A stretch of DNA of 64,000 bases from NCBI RefSeq assembly GCF_014642655.1, contig NZ_BMIR01000017.1:22596-86595 (forward strand), given 5' to 3'. The DNA is from Pullulanibacillus camelliae (GTDB lineage Bacteria; Bacillota; Bacilli; Bacillales; Sporolactobacillaceae). Below are positions 25,306 through 34,090 of the stretch, in pieces (position 1 is the first letter of the stretch; each line of letters opens with the position of its first letter). The translations under genes and the position numbers were made by a program. The notes beneath the pieces were generated by a model. That model was not told the DNA's origin. It made no database searches and was given only the letters and a program-made list of their open reading frames with translations.

Positions 25306-25337
25306 AGCCACTCCTTTCCAAAAGTGTGGCTTTTTTT
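25306..25337 (+). terminator. intrinsic terminator
   Basis: AGCCAC (25306-25311) pairs with GTGGCT (25326-25331), and the final T begins a run of seven. It ends the Tyr/Pro-rich protein gene. Confidence 0.75.
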
Positions 25338-25339
25338 AA

Positions 25340-25625
25340 AGGTCAGAAAGTATAACATTTCTGATCATGAAGGACGGTGCGCGTTTTCGCTCCTTGCGCT
25401 GGGCGCTGCGGGGGCTTACCGGTCTCTCACTTCCCGCTGTGGACTCTGGTATCGCATCATGAGTCCACGGCGCCCGTGAAACGCACGATCTTAGAGTGTT
25501 CCGAATCTCTCGCACCTTGCGCTTCAATCCACTTGATCAGGCAATGAAGCCTCTTCCATATCTGATGATGCTCTATACTAAGGACAAGGGCCAGGCATGC
25601 TTTTCTTATGTCTGGCTATTTCTAT
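25340..25625 (-). repeat. R1 interspersed repeat copy
   Basis: Read left to right it has AGTATAACATTTCTGATCATGA, GGACGGTGCG, CGCTCC, GGGGCTTACCGGTCTC, TGTGGACTCTGGTATCGCATC, then AGAGTGTTCCGAATCTC, AATCCACTTGATCAGGCAATGAAG and GGACAAGGGCC. It closes with a GCCAG/CTGGC hairpin. The same order recurs at 34085-34402. Confidence 0.65.
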
Positions 25626-25711
25626 TCAACCTGAGGCTTTTATCACTATACTTTCCTTGTTCATTTGTTAAACTATAATTACCGGATTAAATATACATAG
25701 GAGATTGATTT

Positions 25712-27001
25712 ATGAGTAGATTGACCTTGTCATCCTTTCAATGGATGGTGTTTATTTTGGCAGGAACGATTGTCGCTCCTGTATCTGTTGCTTTTGCTTA
25801 TGGATTTTCTGCGGAGCAAACAGCGGAGCTGCTGCAACGGACATTTTTTGTGATGGGTCTAACGTCTTTGCTGCAGGGACTTTTTGGCCATAAGCTGCCA
25901 TTAATGGAGGGCCCAGCAGGCTTATGGTGGGGCGTCTTTCTTGCTTATGCTGGCGGAGCTGCGATTGGGGAGAAGAGTCATACCATTCTCAGTAGCCTCG
26001 AACTTGGCTTGTTTGTTTCGGGTGTGTTGTTTCTTGTATTAACCCTGTTGAACCTCATTGATAGTGTCAAAAAGTTATTTACCCCAACTATTATTGGTAC
26101 GTATTTAATTTTGTTAATTTTACAATTGAGCGGACCATTTGTGGAAGGGATTCTTGGTGCAGAAGGCGGAAAAATCGACAGTAAAGTTGCCGTCATTGCA
26201 TTGATTACACTTATTATCGCTATTGTCTTATCTCAGTTTCGTGTTACCTTTTTCAAAAATTACTCGGTGCTTTTTAGCTTGATCATTGGCTGGATTCTGT
26301 TTGCCGTCTTTGGCTTAACCGACAATGAGGTGGTGGCTACCCATAAAGTCTTTTCTGTTCCGCAATGGTTTGTATGGGGAAAGCCGACCTTTAATCTCGG
26401 GGTGGTTATTACTGCTTGCCTAACAGGTCTTCTTTTGCTGACCAATCTCATTGCCAGTGTGGATGCGGTCAAACAGGTTGTCAGACCAGAGAAGGATGAG
26501 AGCTTGAGACGGACGAGTTTTATCATGGGGATTAACCAAATCCTCGCAGGAATTTTTCCAACGATTGGTGGTGTGCCGATCTCGGGTTCTGCTGGTTTTA
26601 TTTTAACCACCCGGATCAAAGAGCGTCTGCCCTTTTTAATCGGTTCATTGATTATCTTAGTCCTTAGCTTTTTTCCGGTTATCATGGGCTTTTTCGCAGC
26701 GCTTCCTGCACCGGTTGGCTATGCAACACTCTTTTTGTCAATGGCAGGTATCATTGGTCTTGGCCTAAATGCGCTCAAAGGGGAGCTGCACAAAGAAAAA
26801 AAGGTTACTGTTGCTACGGTTTCCATCATGGCTGGAACGGGAATTCTTCTTCTCCCACAAACTGCACTTGCCGATCTGCCAAATGTTGTGTCCTCCATTC
26901 TTCATAATGGGTTGGTGGTGGGTGTTGTCATTGCCGTCATTCTTGATCAAACAATAGGGCGTGAGAAACCCACTCCCTTGGCCGATAAAAATCAAGCTTA
27001 A
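25712..27001 (+). CDS. NCS2-family purine/pyrimidine permease
   Basis: This 429-residue protein has 12-14 membrane segments of the nucleobase-ascorbate (NCS2) type. Features are the early LMEGPAGLWWGVFLAYAGG (about residues 65-83) and the NCS2 signature region GINQILAGIFPTIGGVPISG (about residues 271-290). It is a proton-coupled uptake carrier for a nucleobase such as xanthine or uracil; Bacillus YwdJ is the closest type I recall. The specific substrate cannot be read. GGAGA lies 7 nt before the ATG. No purine riboswitch was seen upstream. Confidence 0.85.
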   Translation: MSRLTLSSFQWMVFILAGTIVAPVSVAFAYGFSAEQTAELLQRTFFVMGLTSLLQGLFGHKLPLMEGPAGLWWGVFLAYAGGAAIGEKSHTILSSLELGLFVSGVLFLVLTLLNLIDSVKKLFTPTIIGTYLILLILQLSGPFVEGILGAEGGKIDSKVAVIALITLIIAIVLSQFRVTFFKNYSVLFSLIIGWILFAVFGLTDNEVVATHKVFSVPQWFVWGKPTFNLGVVITACLTGLLLLTNLIASVDAVKQVVRPEKDESLRRTSFIMGINQILAGIFPTIGGVPISGSAGFILTTRIKERLPFLIGSLIILVLSFFPVIMGFFAALPAPVGYATLFLSMAGIIGLGLNALKGELHKEKKVTVATVSIMAGTGILLLPQTALADLPNVVSSILHNGLVVGVVIAVILDQTIGREKPTPLADKNQA

Positions 27002-27129
27002 TGACGATTAAAGGCATCTTAAATAGGGAATCTTAGTAGAGAATCCTATTGATTGCCTAGCCTATTAAAGGCAAACACAAACAGGTTGGGTTATGATGGG
27101 GAAAAGGACGTTATAAGGAGGCGGTTAAA

Positions 27130-27462
27130 CTGATTATTGTTTGGGTGAGCTTAGGGGTTATTGCTCTGGCGTTAATATGGTTAATTATCAGGCTGTTTAT
27201 CGAGGCGAAGGCTATGAAATCCGTGATTGTCGATGTGTCCCAAAAAACAGAACGCCTTAGAAAAGATAGTGAGTCGATCATTAAGCATCAGGAGCGTTTA
27301 CAAACAACAGCAGCGGATTTATTAAAGGATGTTCATGATAAAAAATCTGCCATTCAATACACTCAAGATCAGGCAAAGGAACTTGTACATACGATTAAAA
27401 ACTCTCAAGAACATATTATGCATGCATTTAAGCAATCCAACACCGATAAATATAAAGTGTAG
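27130..27462 (+). CDS. small membrane-anchored coiled-coil protein (DUF948-like)
   Basis: This is about 110 residues: an N-terminal membrane helix (IIVWVSLGVIALALIWLIIR) then a charged heptad-rich coiled coil to the end. The pattern resembles DUF948/YtxG-type stress proteins. AAGGAGG (27115-27121) is 8 nt before an in-frame CTG at 27130; ATT follows at 27133, and the first conventional start (GTG 27145) is 23 nt away and would cut the helix. I therefore place the start at CTG, tentatively. Function unknown. Confidence 0.65.
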   Translation: MIIVWVSLGVIALALIWLIIRLFIEAKAMKSVIVDVSQKTERLRKDSESIIKHQERLQTTAADLLKDVHDKKSAIQYTQDQAKELVHTIKNSQEHIMHAFKQSNTDKYKV

Positions 27463-27488
27463 AGCAGTGGAAGGGTTCACTGCTCTCT

Positions 27489-27956
27489 TCATTCCTCATG
27501 TTGCTTTTCCCCCCCATGGCGTATAAGCGTTGGGTAGATATGAATGTGTACATTGCCCTTCAAGGCCTTAGCGATCATACAATGTTCTTCTGCCTTGGGT
27601 AACACATCTTCTGCACGCTTATAAATGGTATCACTGGCTTGGGCTTCCAAAACTAAAATGGGGTAATGGGTAATCGATTCGAAATGGAGACCGCCTTCAT
27701 CGCTAACCACGCCTTCAGAACGAATTTCTATTGAGTGATAAGGGACATTGTTCAGTTCTAAATGAATGCCCAATGTCATGAGATAGCAGGACTGTAGAGA
27801 AGCGATAAGCAGTTCATCAGGATTAGTGCCGATGCCTTGGCCCCCCATGGATGTATCGACAGAAATTGCAGATTGGATACCTGATGCGTTCAACTGCCCC
27901 TTTCCTTGACGTCCACCAGCCCACTGACCTTGAACAGTAAATGAATAAGTTGTCAT
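27489..27956 (-). CDS. OsmC/Ohr-family peroxiredoxin-like protein
   Basis: This 155-residue protein has the two family cysteines in ASLQSCYLMTLG (about residue 56) and EEHCMIAKAL (about residue 122). These normally form the thiol pair that reduces organic hydroperoxides. The GTNPDELLIAS motif of OsmC precedes the first Cys. ATG 27956 follows AAGGAGGG at good spacing; an earlier in-frame start at 28073 has none. It converges with the preceding coiled-coil gene. Confidence 0.88.
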   Translation of the reverse strand: MTTYSFTVQGQWAGGRQGKGQLNASGIQSAISVDTSMGGQGIGTNPDELLIASLQSCYLMTLGIHLELNNVPYHSIEIRSEGVVSDEGGLHFESITHYPILVLEAQASDTIYKRAEDVLPKAEEHCMIAKALKGNVHIHIYPTLIRHGGEKQHEE

Positions 27957-28280
27957 TTGTTTGATCCCTCCTTGGCTAAGGATAACATAGTGTGAAGGGC
28001 AAGAAGGTAAGGAATGCTTTAGGAATCTCCTTGCAGGTAGGCATGTCAAAAAATTGTTCATCAACATGAGCAAGCTGTCTAGGATTCTATGCTATAATAT
28101 TGAGAAATATTGGTCTTGTTTTCAGGGAATTTCTATCCTCTGTTTTCCATTTATAAAGGCTCATGCCCCTTCTATAAGGCGTGTCTATAAAATAGCCATT
28201 TTTATTAGGACTAGGCATATAGGCAAGCTTAGGCTTTAAATGTTCTTGATTTAACCACCACCTAAAGGAGCCGCAGACAT

Positions 28281-28946
28281 ATGGAGAGTTTTCATGATGT
28301 TGAAAATTGGATACATACCTATGTGACACTTGAAAATGTAGAAAATCTCTTGCAGAGCTATCAAGGATTGGGCTTTTTTCTGGGCATCCTTCTGCCTTTG
28401 CTCGAAGCTATTTTGCCACCGCTTCCCCTTGTGGCCTTTGTTTTAGCGAATGCGGCAGCCTATGGTTTTTTTATCGGGTTTTTATTATCCTGGACAGGAA
28501 CGGTTCTCGGCTCTTTTATTGTGTTTATGTTCATTCGCTGGCTGGCTCATCGGCGATTGCGGGCTTTCTTAGAAAAAAGCAAAAAGATTCAATCCATGCT
28601 TGATTGGGTGGATCGTAGAAGGTTCGGCCCTGTGTTTTTTGTTTCTTCGATTCCTTTTACTCCTTCCTCTCTTATTAATGTTGTTGCAGGACTCTCTGAA
28701 ATCAATCCCTATTCTTTTTTCCTTGCGATTATGTTGGGAAAAGCTGTGATGATTGGCGTTGTGACCTTCATAGGTGCCGATTGGCGTGACATGCTCGCTC
28801 ATCCGCTTCAACTTGTTCCCGTTGCCATGGGTATGGTGGTTTTTTGGCTGATTGGCAAATGGCTGGAAAAGCGCATGTATGCTGCCCAGCCCAAGAAGGG
28901 CCAGAGGCTGAAACGAAAAGAAGGCGAGCGCTTATCCAATAAATAG
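28281..28946 (+). CDS. DedA/TVP38-family membrane protein
   Basis: This 221-residue protein belongs to the VTT (SNARE-associated) superfamily, with about five membrane segments. Conserved parts are LLEAILPPLPLVAFVLANAA (re-entrant loop, about residues 41-60), SWTGTVLGSFIVFMFIRWLA, and RFGPVFFVSSIPFTPSSLIN (about residues 113-132). Relatives act in membrane lipid (undecaprenyl phosphate or phospholipid) translocation; the exact role is unknown here. AAAGGAG precedes ATG 28281. Its end overlaps the convergent K+ transporter gene by 15 bp. Confidence 0.85.
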   Translation: MESFHDVENWIHTYVTLENVENLLQSYQGLGFFLGILLPLLEAILPPLPLVAFVLANAAAYGFFIGFLLSWTGTVLGSFIVFMFIRWLAHRRLRAFLEKSKKIQSMLDWVDRRRFGPVFFVSSIPFTPSSLINVVAGLSEINPYSFFLAIMLGKAVMIGVVTFIGADWRDMLAHPLQLVPVAMGMVVFWLIGKWLEKRMYAAQPKKGQRLKRKEGERLSNK

Positions 28947-30263
28947 CTTGCCGCTCGGGTAGCGAATATCATCACGTGTGCGCGAAGCAATAGAGAATAC
29001 CATGGTTAGAGGACCTAGCTTACCAAAGATCATGACTAAAATAATGACCCATTGTCCAACCGGGCTGAGCTCCGGGGTAATTCCTGTGGACAGGCCCACT
29101 GTTCCGAATGCAGACACCACTTCAAAGCCAATTTGTAAAAAGGTGAAGGAAGATCTTTCAGAGATAAGCAGTATAAAAATAGCAGTAAAAATCATGCCAA
29201 TAGCTAGAATGGTAATGGTTAAAGCCTTGAAGATATCATCGTGGTGAATGGATCGGCGCATCAGCGTCGGTTCTTTTTGTTTACGGACATAAGCGACAAC
29301 CATCATCATCAGGCAGACTGCAGTGGTCAGTTTAATGCCACCGCTTGTTGATACCGATCCGGCACCGATAAACATTAAAATCATCATTAAGAAGAGGGTT
29401 TCAGGTCGGAGATCTTGAATCGGCACTGTATTAAATCCTGCTGTCCGCGTAGTGGTGGCCTGGAAAAAAGCTGTCCATACTTTGTCATGCAACGGCAAAT
29501 GTCCAAGAGTTAAAGGGTTATCATATTCTAAAAGAAAAATAAGCACCATAGCGATGGCGTTAAGAATGACGGTACCGAGAAGCATGACCTTTGTATGCAG
29601 GCGATAGGCCCGCCACTTTTTTTTATCCCAAACATCATTTAACACGGTAAATCCTAGTCCGCCGATCATAATGGAGGCAGAAAATAGAAGGTTAATCACG
29701 GGATCACCAGCGTAACGCGTTAAGCTATCAGGCCAAAGGCTATATCCTGCATTATTAAATGCCGAGATCGCATGAAAAATAGCATAGCTCATCCCCTTGC
29801 CCCATCCCCATTCAGGAATGAGGCGAAAGCCGAGTAAAATGGCCATAAATCCTTCAAAAAATAAGGAAAACATGAGCAATCGCTTAGCAAGCTTAACAAT
29901 TCCCCCAAGAGAGTTTTGATTCAACGCTTCTTGGATCATTAATCTTTGCTTGATCGAAATGCTTCTTTCCACTAACAAAAAAATAAGGACGGCGAAGGTC
30001 ATAATGCCTAATCCACCCAATTGAATGATGATTAAAATAATAATATCGCCAAAAGGAGTGAATAAATCAGTGCTCCCCACAGTGAATAATCCGGTAACAG
30101 TCGTCGCTGAAGTAGCTGTGAATAATGCGGTCATCCAAGAGATAGGCTGTGTTGTAGCGACGGGCAGTTTCAATAAAAGTGTGCCAATAAGGATCACGCT
30201 GATTAAAAGCAATGCGAGGACTTGCGGTGGATTGAGAGACTTTCTTTTTTTATGAGCAGCCAC
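28932..30263 (-). CDS. Ktr/Trk-type K+ uptake membrane subunit (KtrB/KtrD family)
   Basis: This 443-residue protein has four M-P-M repeats. The selectivity-filter strands are visible as TSATTVTGLFTV, FNNAGYSLW, TTRTAGFNTV and SAFGTVGLSTG, each with the key Gly. The gating loop region SVSTSGGIKLTT follows the third helix set. It imports K+ with Na+ under the control of a cytoplasmic RCK ring (KtrA/C), which is not encoded nearby, as for Bacillus KtrD. It converges with the DedA-like gene and is divergent from nhaC. Confidence 0.92.
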   Translation of the reverse strand: MAAHKKRKSLNPPQVLALLLISVILIGTLLLKLPVATTQPISWMTALFTATSATTVTGLFTVGSTDLFTPFGDIIILIIIQLGGLGIMTFAVLIFLLVERSISIKQRLMIQEALNQNSLGGIVKLAKRLLMFSLFFEGFMAILLGFRLIPEWGWGKGMSYAIFHAISAFNNAGYSLWPDSLTRYAGDPVINLLFSASIMIGGLGFTVLNDVWDKKKWRAYRLHTKVMLLGTVILNAIAMVLIFLLEYDNPLTLGHLPLHDKVWTAFFQATTTRTAGFNTVPIQDLRPETLFLMMILMFIGAGSVSTSGGIKLTTAVCLMMMVVAYVRKQKEPTLMRRSIHHDDIFKALTITILAIGMIFTAIFILLISERSSFTFLQIGFEVVSAFGTVGLSTGITPELSPVGQWVIILVMIFGKLGPLTMVFSIASRTRDDIRYPSGKLFIG

Positions 30264-30349
30264 AGTATCACTCCTAAGATTTCATAAGCATATTTTCCCC
30301 TGATTGCACCAAACTATGAACAGAATACAAAGTAATGGGGGGATGGTTC

Positions 30350-31765
30350 ATGGGAGGAGGCTGGCTTTCCATTGTTCCTTTTTTAGTGGTTATTCCTGTA
30401 GCCATAATGACTAAAAAGGTTTTGCCGGCATTGACATTAGGCTTGATTGTGGGCTCCTATATTTATCGACCTCATGTCGTTGAAGGGATTCAAGCCGCGG
30501 TTGCTTTTGTGGTTCAAGCTTTGATAGATAAAAGCAATATTGAGATCATTTTATTTCTCTACATTTTTACTGGCTTGGTAGGCATCATGAAGCATTCGGG
30601 TGGTATAAAAGGCTTTGTAAAATGGTCAGCAGAACATGTGCAAACCAAACGTCAGGCACTGCTGCTTATCTGGGCATCGACAATAGGCACCTTTAGTTCG
30701 CCAACCTTTAGAATCGTAACGGTTGGTCCAATTATGCGGGCGCTAATTCAAAAGATAAAAATGTCTGGACAAGAGTTAGGGTATGTGATCGAAACAACGG
30801 GTACAGCATTGATATCACTGATTCCTGTAGCCACTGCTTTTGTTGGCTACATGACATCTGTGATTGATGTGTCTCTGAGAAATGAGAAGATCAGTGGGGA
30901 TCCATATGAGCTTTACATACACAGTATCCCATTTAATTTCTTTTCGATTGCTTTAATTTTAGTCGGGATCTATTTAAGCTTTTTTCATCGTGATAAAGAA
31001 AGGGTTAAAAAAACGTCAACGCCGGAAAACGCCAAACAAGCAGAGGCAAAGGGCTGGGAGGATTGTCACCCTGTTGTTGCAAAAGATTTGCCTGCCCGCC
31101 CAATTAATCTCATTGTGCCGCTTGTTTTAGATATCGTACTAACCTTGCTTCTCACCTATCTTAGCGGCAGAGGCAATGGGGCAACAGGGTTATTCCAAGC
31201 CTTTATCAAGGCAGATGTGCTCAATGCGATGCTAGTCGCTTTAATTATTTCAACCTTGGTGGCGTTCATCTTTTATCTGATACAAAGATTCACCTTAGAG
31301 GATTTGATGACGGAATTTATCAATGGTGGCAATAATTTGATGAATGTCGTTGTGTTATTAAGTGTGGTGTGGGGCCTGACACTTGTGACCAATAAATTGG
31401 GATTTTCCGATTTTGTCACCAGTCACGTATCTTGGATTCCGACATCGATTATTCCACCTGTCCTCTTTGTTTTAGGAGCCATCATCTCTTATTTTATTGG
31501 TTCTTCCTGGGGAACATGGGGGATTTTAATGCCCCTAGGCGTAGCGTTAGCTCATAGTTCTGGAGCGGATTTATCGATGGTTGTTGGTGCTGTATTCGCC
31601 AGTGGGGTCTTTGGCACATTTTCTTCCCCTTTGAGTGATGATACCAATACGATGGCAGGTGTCCTTGATTTAGAAGCCGTTTCCTACTCTCGTTTTAAAT
31701 TGAAAACGGCTGTCATTGCCGCTGGCATTGCAACGTTGGGGTATATCGCAACCTCTTTTTTTTAA
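30350..31765 (+). CDS. nhaC: NhaC-family Na+/H+ antiporter
   Basis: This 471-residue protein has about 11-12 membrane helices of the NhaC type. Conserved segments are STIGTFSSPTFRIVTVGPIM, TGTALISLIPVATAFVGYM, and SSWGTWGILMPLGVAL (about residues 390-405), then GTFSSPLSDDTNTMAG with the paired Asp. It exchanges cytoplasmic Na+ (or Li+) for protons, or a related organic substrate pair. The GGGGGG at 30337-30342 suits ATG 30350; an ATG at 30335 overlaps that site. It is divergent from the K+ uptake gene, so ion-homeostasis genes are grouped. Confidence 0.85.
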   Translation: MGGGWLSIVPFLVVIPVAIMTKKVLPALTLGLIVGSYIYRPHVVEGIQAAVAFVVQALIDKSNIEIILFLYIFTGLVGIMKHSGGIKGFVKWSAEHVQTKRQALLLIWASTIGTFSSPTFRIVTVGPIMRALIQKIKMSGQELGYVIETTGTALISLIPVATAFVGYMTSVIDVSLRNEKISGDPYELYIHSIPFNFFSIALILVGIYLSFFHRDKERVKKTSTPENAKQAEAKGWEDCHPVVAKDLPARPINLIVPLVLDIVLTLLLTYLSGRGNGATGLFQAFIKADVLNAMLVALIISTLVAFIFYLIQRFTLEDLMTEFINGGNNLMNVVVLLSVVWGLTLVTNKLGFSDFVTSHVSWIPTSIIPPVLFVLGAIISYFIGSSWGTWGILMPLGVALAHSSGADLSMVVGAVFASGVFGTFSSPLSDDTNTMAGVLDLEAVSYSRFKLKTAVIAAGIATLGYIATSFF

Positions 31766-31868
31766 AGCAGTGAGCCATCTAGGTGGGTTTAATACGTATT
31801 GATTTTGGGAACTTGATTAAAAAGGACAAGTTCTTAAACAGTAATCTGAAAAAGGAGAGGTGATCCTC

Positions 31869-32318
31869 GTGAAAAATCAAAAACTCATTAATTTTTTAAA
31901 TCAAGAGCTTTCGAATTTTAACGTCATGTATGTCAAACTTCATCGCTACCATTGGTTTATCCAAGGCCATCATTTCTTTGGGCTACATGCTCAATTTGAA
32001 ACACTGTATAAAGAATTTGCTGCTGATCTTGATACAATCGCTGAACGGATTTTAGCTATCGGCGGTAAGCCGTTAGCTACATTGACAAAATATGTGGACG
32101 AGAGCACGATAAAAGAGGCCACTGCCGATGATAAGGAAACAGAAATCATCACCCAGCTGCATAAGGATTATAATCAGCTCATCCATGAGATTGTTGAAGA
32201 GGGGATGCCGTTGGCTCGGGAGCTTAATGATGAACCTACACTGGATTTGCTTATTGGCTTACAAGCCAAATTTGAAAAGCACGTCTGGATGCTGCGCTCC
32301 TTTTTGGCCTATGAATAA
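31869..32318 (+). CDS. dps: Dps-family ferritin-like DNA-protection protein
   Basis: This 149-residue four-helix bundle carries the Dps interfacial ferroxidase site: KLHRYHWFIQGHHFFGLHAQ, then FETLYKEFAADLDTIAERIL (His, Asp and Glu ligands). It forms a 12-mer cage that oxidises and stores iron using peroxide and can protect DNA. AAAGGAG (31851-31857) suits GTG 31869; GTG 31860 is only 2 nt from it. It is followed closely by the UDG-fold protein. Confidence 0.92.
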   Translation: MKNQKLINFLNQELSNFNVMYVKLHRYHWFIQGHHFFGLHAQFETLYKEFAADLDTIAERILAIGGKPLATLTKYVDESTIKEATADDKETEIITQLHKDYNQLIHEIVEEGMPLARELNDEPTLDLLIGLQAKFEKHVWMLRSFLAYE

Positions 32319-32335
32319 CGGCTACATGGCAAACA

Positions 32336-33112
32336 ATGATGGGCGAAATGCAGACGACCAACACTTATTTTGATCATTTTTTGCCTTACATCAAAATGCT
32401 ACCAAGCCCTGAGCTTCTTCAGAAAAAAGAATTGCTCCATCCTCGTTTTTTGCTAGAAAAGAGCGAGATTCTGGACATGTACTATGCACCACACAATGAG
32501 TATATCAACAAGCATGCGCAAATCGTCATCGTTGGCATTACCCCTGGATGGACTCAGATGAAGCTGGCTTTTCAAGAAGCCAAAGCACGACTTGACCGTG
32601 GGGATTCGATCGATCAGGTTTTGAAAGGCGCAAAGATGGCAGCGCGATTTGCTGGAACCATGAGAAAGCATCTCATCGAAATGCTTGATGAGTGCGAAGT
32701 CAATAAGGTGTTTGGCCTACATTCCTGTCGCATGCTCTTTGACCCTTCATATGATGGCTTGCATACCACCTCAGTGATTAAATACCCAGTGTTTAAACAT
32801 GGCAAAAATTATACAGGTTATGCGCCAAGTATAGACCGTTCTCCATTATTAGAGAAATTTGCCTATCATGTGTTTCCAGAGGAGATTAAGGCAATAGAGC
32901 ATGACGTGCTTGTTATTCCTCTTGGACAGTGTGTCAATGATGTAATCAAGCATCTTATCCGAAGCAGGAGAATGGCAGCAGTGCATTGCCTTTTTGGCTT
33001 TCCTCATCCTTCTGGATCGAACGGTCATCGAAAACAGCAATGGCGTGCCAGAAAAAGTGAACTCATCTCTTTGGTTAAAGACTATGACAAGAAAGTGCGT
33101 GGGGGTGGATGA
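32336..33112 (+). CDS. uracil-DNA-glycosylase-superfamily-like protein
   Basis: This 258-residue protein seems to have a UDG-type fold. AQIVIVGITPGWTQMKLAFQ (about residues 61-80) resembles motif I (G-x-x-P-G), and LFGFPHPSGSNGHR (about residues 224-237) resembles the HPS-containing leucine-loop motif II. The segment between is unlike family 1-5 enzymes and Cys residues are few, so no Fe-S cluster is expected. It lies 17 bp after dps, possibly co-transcribed. DNA repair is an inference. The ATG choice (32336 or 32339) is uncertain because the ribosome site is poor. Confidence 0.6.
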   Translation: MMGEMQTTNTYFDHFLPYIKMLPSPELLQKKELLHPRFLLEKSEILDMYYAPHNEYINKHAQIVIVGITPGWTQMKLAFQEAKARLDRGDSIDQVLKGAKMAARFAGTMRKHLIEMLDECEVNKVFGLHSCRMLFDPSYDGLHTTSVIKYPVFKHGKNYTGYAPSIDRSPLLEKFAYHVFPEEIKAIEHDVLVIPLGQCVNDVIKHLIRSRRMAAVHCLFGFPHPSGSNGHRKQQWRARKSELISLVKDYDKKVRGGG

Positions 33113-33189
33113 TGAAGCGATATCGTTTCTTCATATAAGCAAATTTATAACCTTTTGCTGACTGTATAAGTTCAGATCCTGTCCTTCGT

Positions 33190-33335
33190 CACTGTGAGTT
33201 TATGGACATCCCCTTAAATGTGTGGTTGTATTGTGACCACATCAGGAGTGCTGTGAAGCAGTGCACCCTTAATGTGTGGTTGTATTGTGGCCACATCAGG
33301 AGTGCTGTGAAGCAGTGCAAGCCAAGTTGTTCTTT
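33190..33335 (+). repeat. R3 repeat with internal tandem duplication
   Basis: The unit CCTTAATGTGTGGTTGTATT, then CCACATCAGGAGTGCTGTGA and AGCAGTGCA, occurs twice head to tail (33211-33265 and 33266-33319) with 1-2 differences. The R3 right end CAAGCCAAGTTGTTCT follows. Each unit holds a GTGTGG...CCACAT hairpin. It is the only tandemly duplicated R3 seen. Confidence 0.7.
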
Positions 33336-33447
33336 ATTTGAAATGATTTGACCAAAACCATTCCTTGGATTTGGTCTTTTATTCGTTGTTCGTGTAAAAT
33401 AAAGCAAGCAAGTAGAAAAAAATCATACATAGACGGAGGTAGTTGTT

Positions 33448-33888
33448 TTGAAAAAAGGTTTAATTAAAATGGAAAATGGCGAAGAGATTAAATTTGATTT
33501 GTTTCCAAATGAAGCACCTGGTACGGTGGCTAACTTTGAAAAATTAGCTAACTCAGGTTTTTATAATGGTGTAACCTTCCATCGTGTTATTCCTGGTTTT
33601 GTTAGCCAAGGTGGCGATCCAACAGGAACAGGTGCAGGTGGTCCAGGCTACACAATTAAGTGTGAAACAGAAGGCAACCCACATCAGCATGTTGCCGGCA
33701 GCCTTTCCATGGCACATGCTGGGAAGGATACAGGAGGCAGTCAATTCTTTATCGTACATGAGCCGCAGCCTCATCTTAACGGCGTTCACACCGTGTTTGG
33801 TCAAGTAACTGAAGGACTTGAAGCCGCACGGGCGATGAAAAATGGCGATGTTATGACAGAAGTTAAAGTTTGGGATGAAGAAGAGTAA
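33448..33888 (+). CDS. ppiB: peptidyl-prolyl cis-trans isomerase, cyclophilin type
   Basis: This 146-residue cytoplasmic cyclophilin catalyses proline isomerisation during folding. Active-site blocks are [20 protein letters not shown] (Arg, Phe and Gln of the pocket), [20 protein letters not shown] and [15 protein letters not shown]. It starts with TTG 33448 after GACGGAGG. It is monocistronic with a strong terminator directly downstream. Confidence 0.95.
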   Translation: MKKGLIKMENGEEIKFDLFPNEAPGTVANFEKLANSGFYNGVTFHRVIPGFVSQGGDPTGTGAGGPGYTIKCETEGNPHQHVAGSLSMAHAGKDTGGSQFFIVHEPQPHLNGVHTVFGQVTEGLEAARAMKNGDVMTEVKVWDEEE

Positions 33889-33897
33889 GTATCAGGC

Positions 33898-33928
33898 AAA
33901 AACGCCCTCAGCAATGAGGGCGTTTTTG
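33898..33928 (+). terminator. ppiB terminator
   Basis: AAAACGCCCTCA and TGAGGGCGTTTT pair perfectly around GCAA, a stable tetraloop, ending in a T-run. Confidence 0.93.
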
Positions 33929-33939
33929 CTTTACTATCA

Positions 33940-34090
33940 GAATGTATAACTCGCTGACGCGCATAAAGGAAGAGCGGATAAGGCGGGCTTTGACTTTCGC
34001 CACCTGAGGCTTGCGGGCACCCTAAGTGTGTGATTGGTAAAAATCACATCAGGAGTACCAGCGAAGGGGTGCAAGCCAAGTTTTCTAAAA
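33940..34090 (+). repeat. R3 interspersed repeat copy
   Basis: Blocks in order are GTATAACTCGCTGACGC, AAAGGAAGAGCGGATAAGG, GACTTTCGCCACCTGAGG, CTTGCGGGCACCCTAAGTGT, GATTGGTAAAAATCACATCA, GGAGTACCAGCGAAGGGGTG, then CAAGCCAAGTTTTCT. It is among the most complete R3 copies. GGCTTGC at one end (minus-strand reading) can pair with GCAAGCC, giving an overall stem. Confidence 0.65.

Noticed and set aside
33211..33319. Possible two-repeat CRISPR-like array
   Set aside because: The two units are nearly identical over their whole length with no distinct spacer, and the sequence belongs to the R3 family. No cas genes are present.
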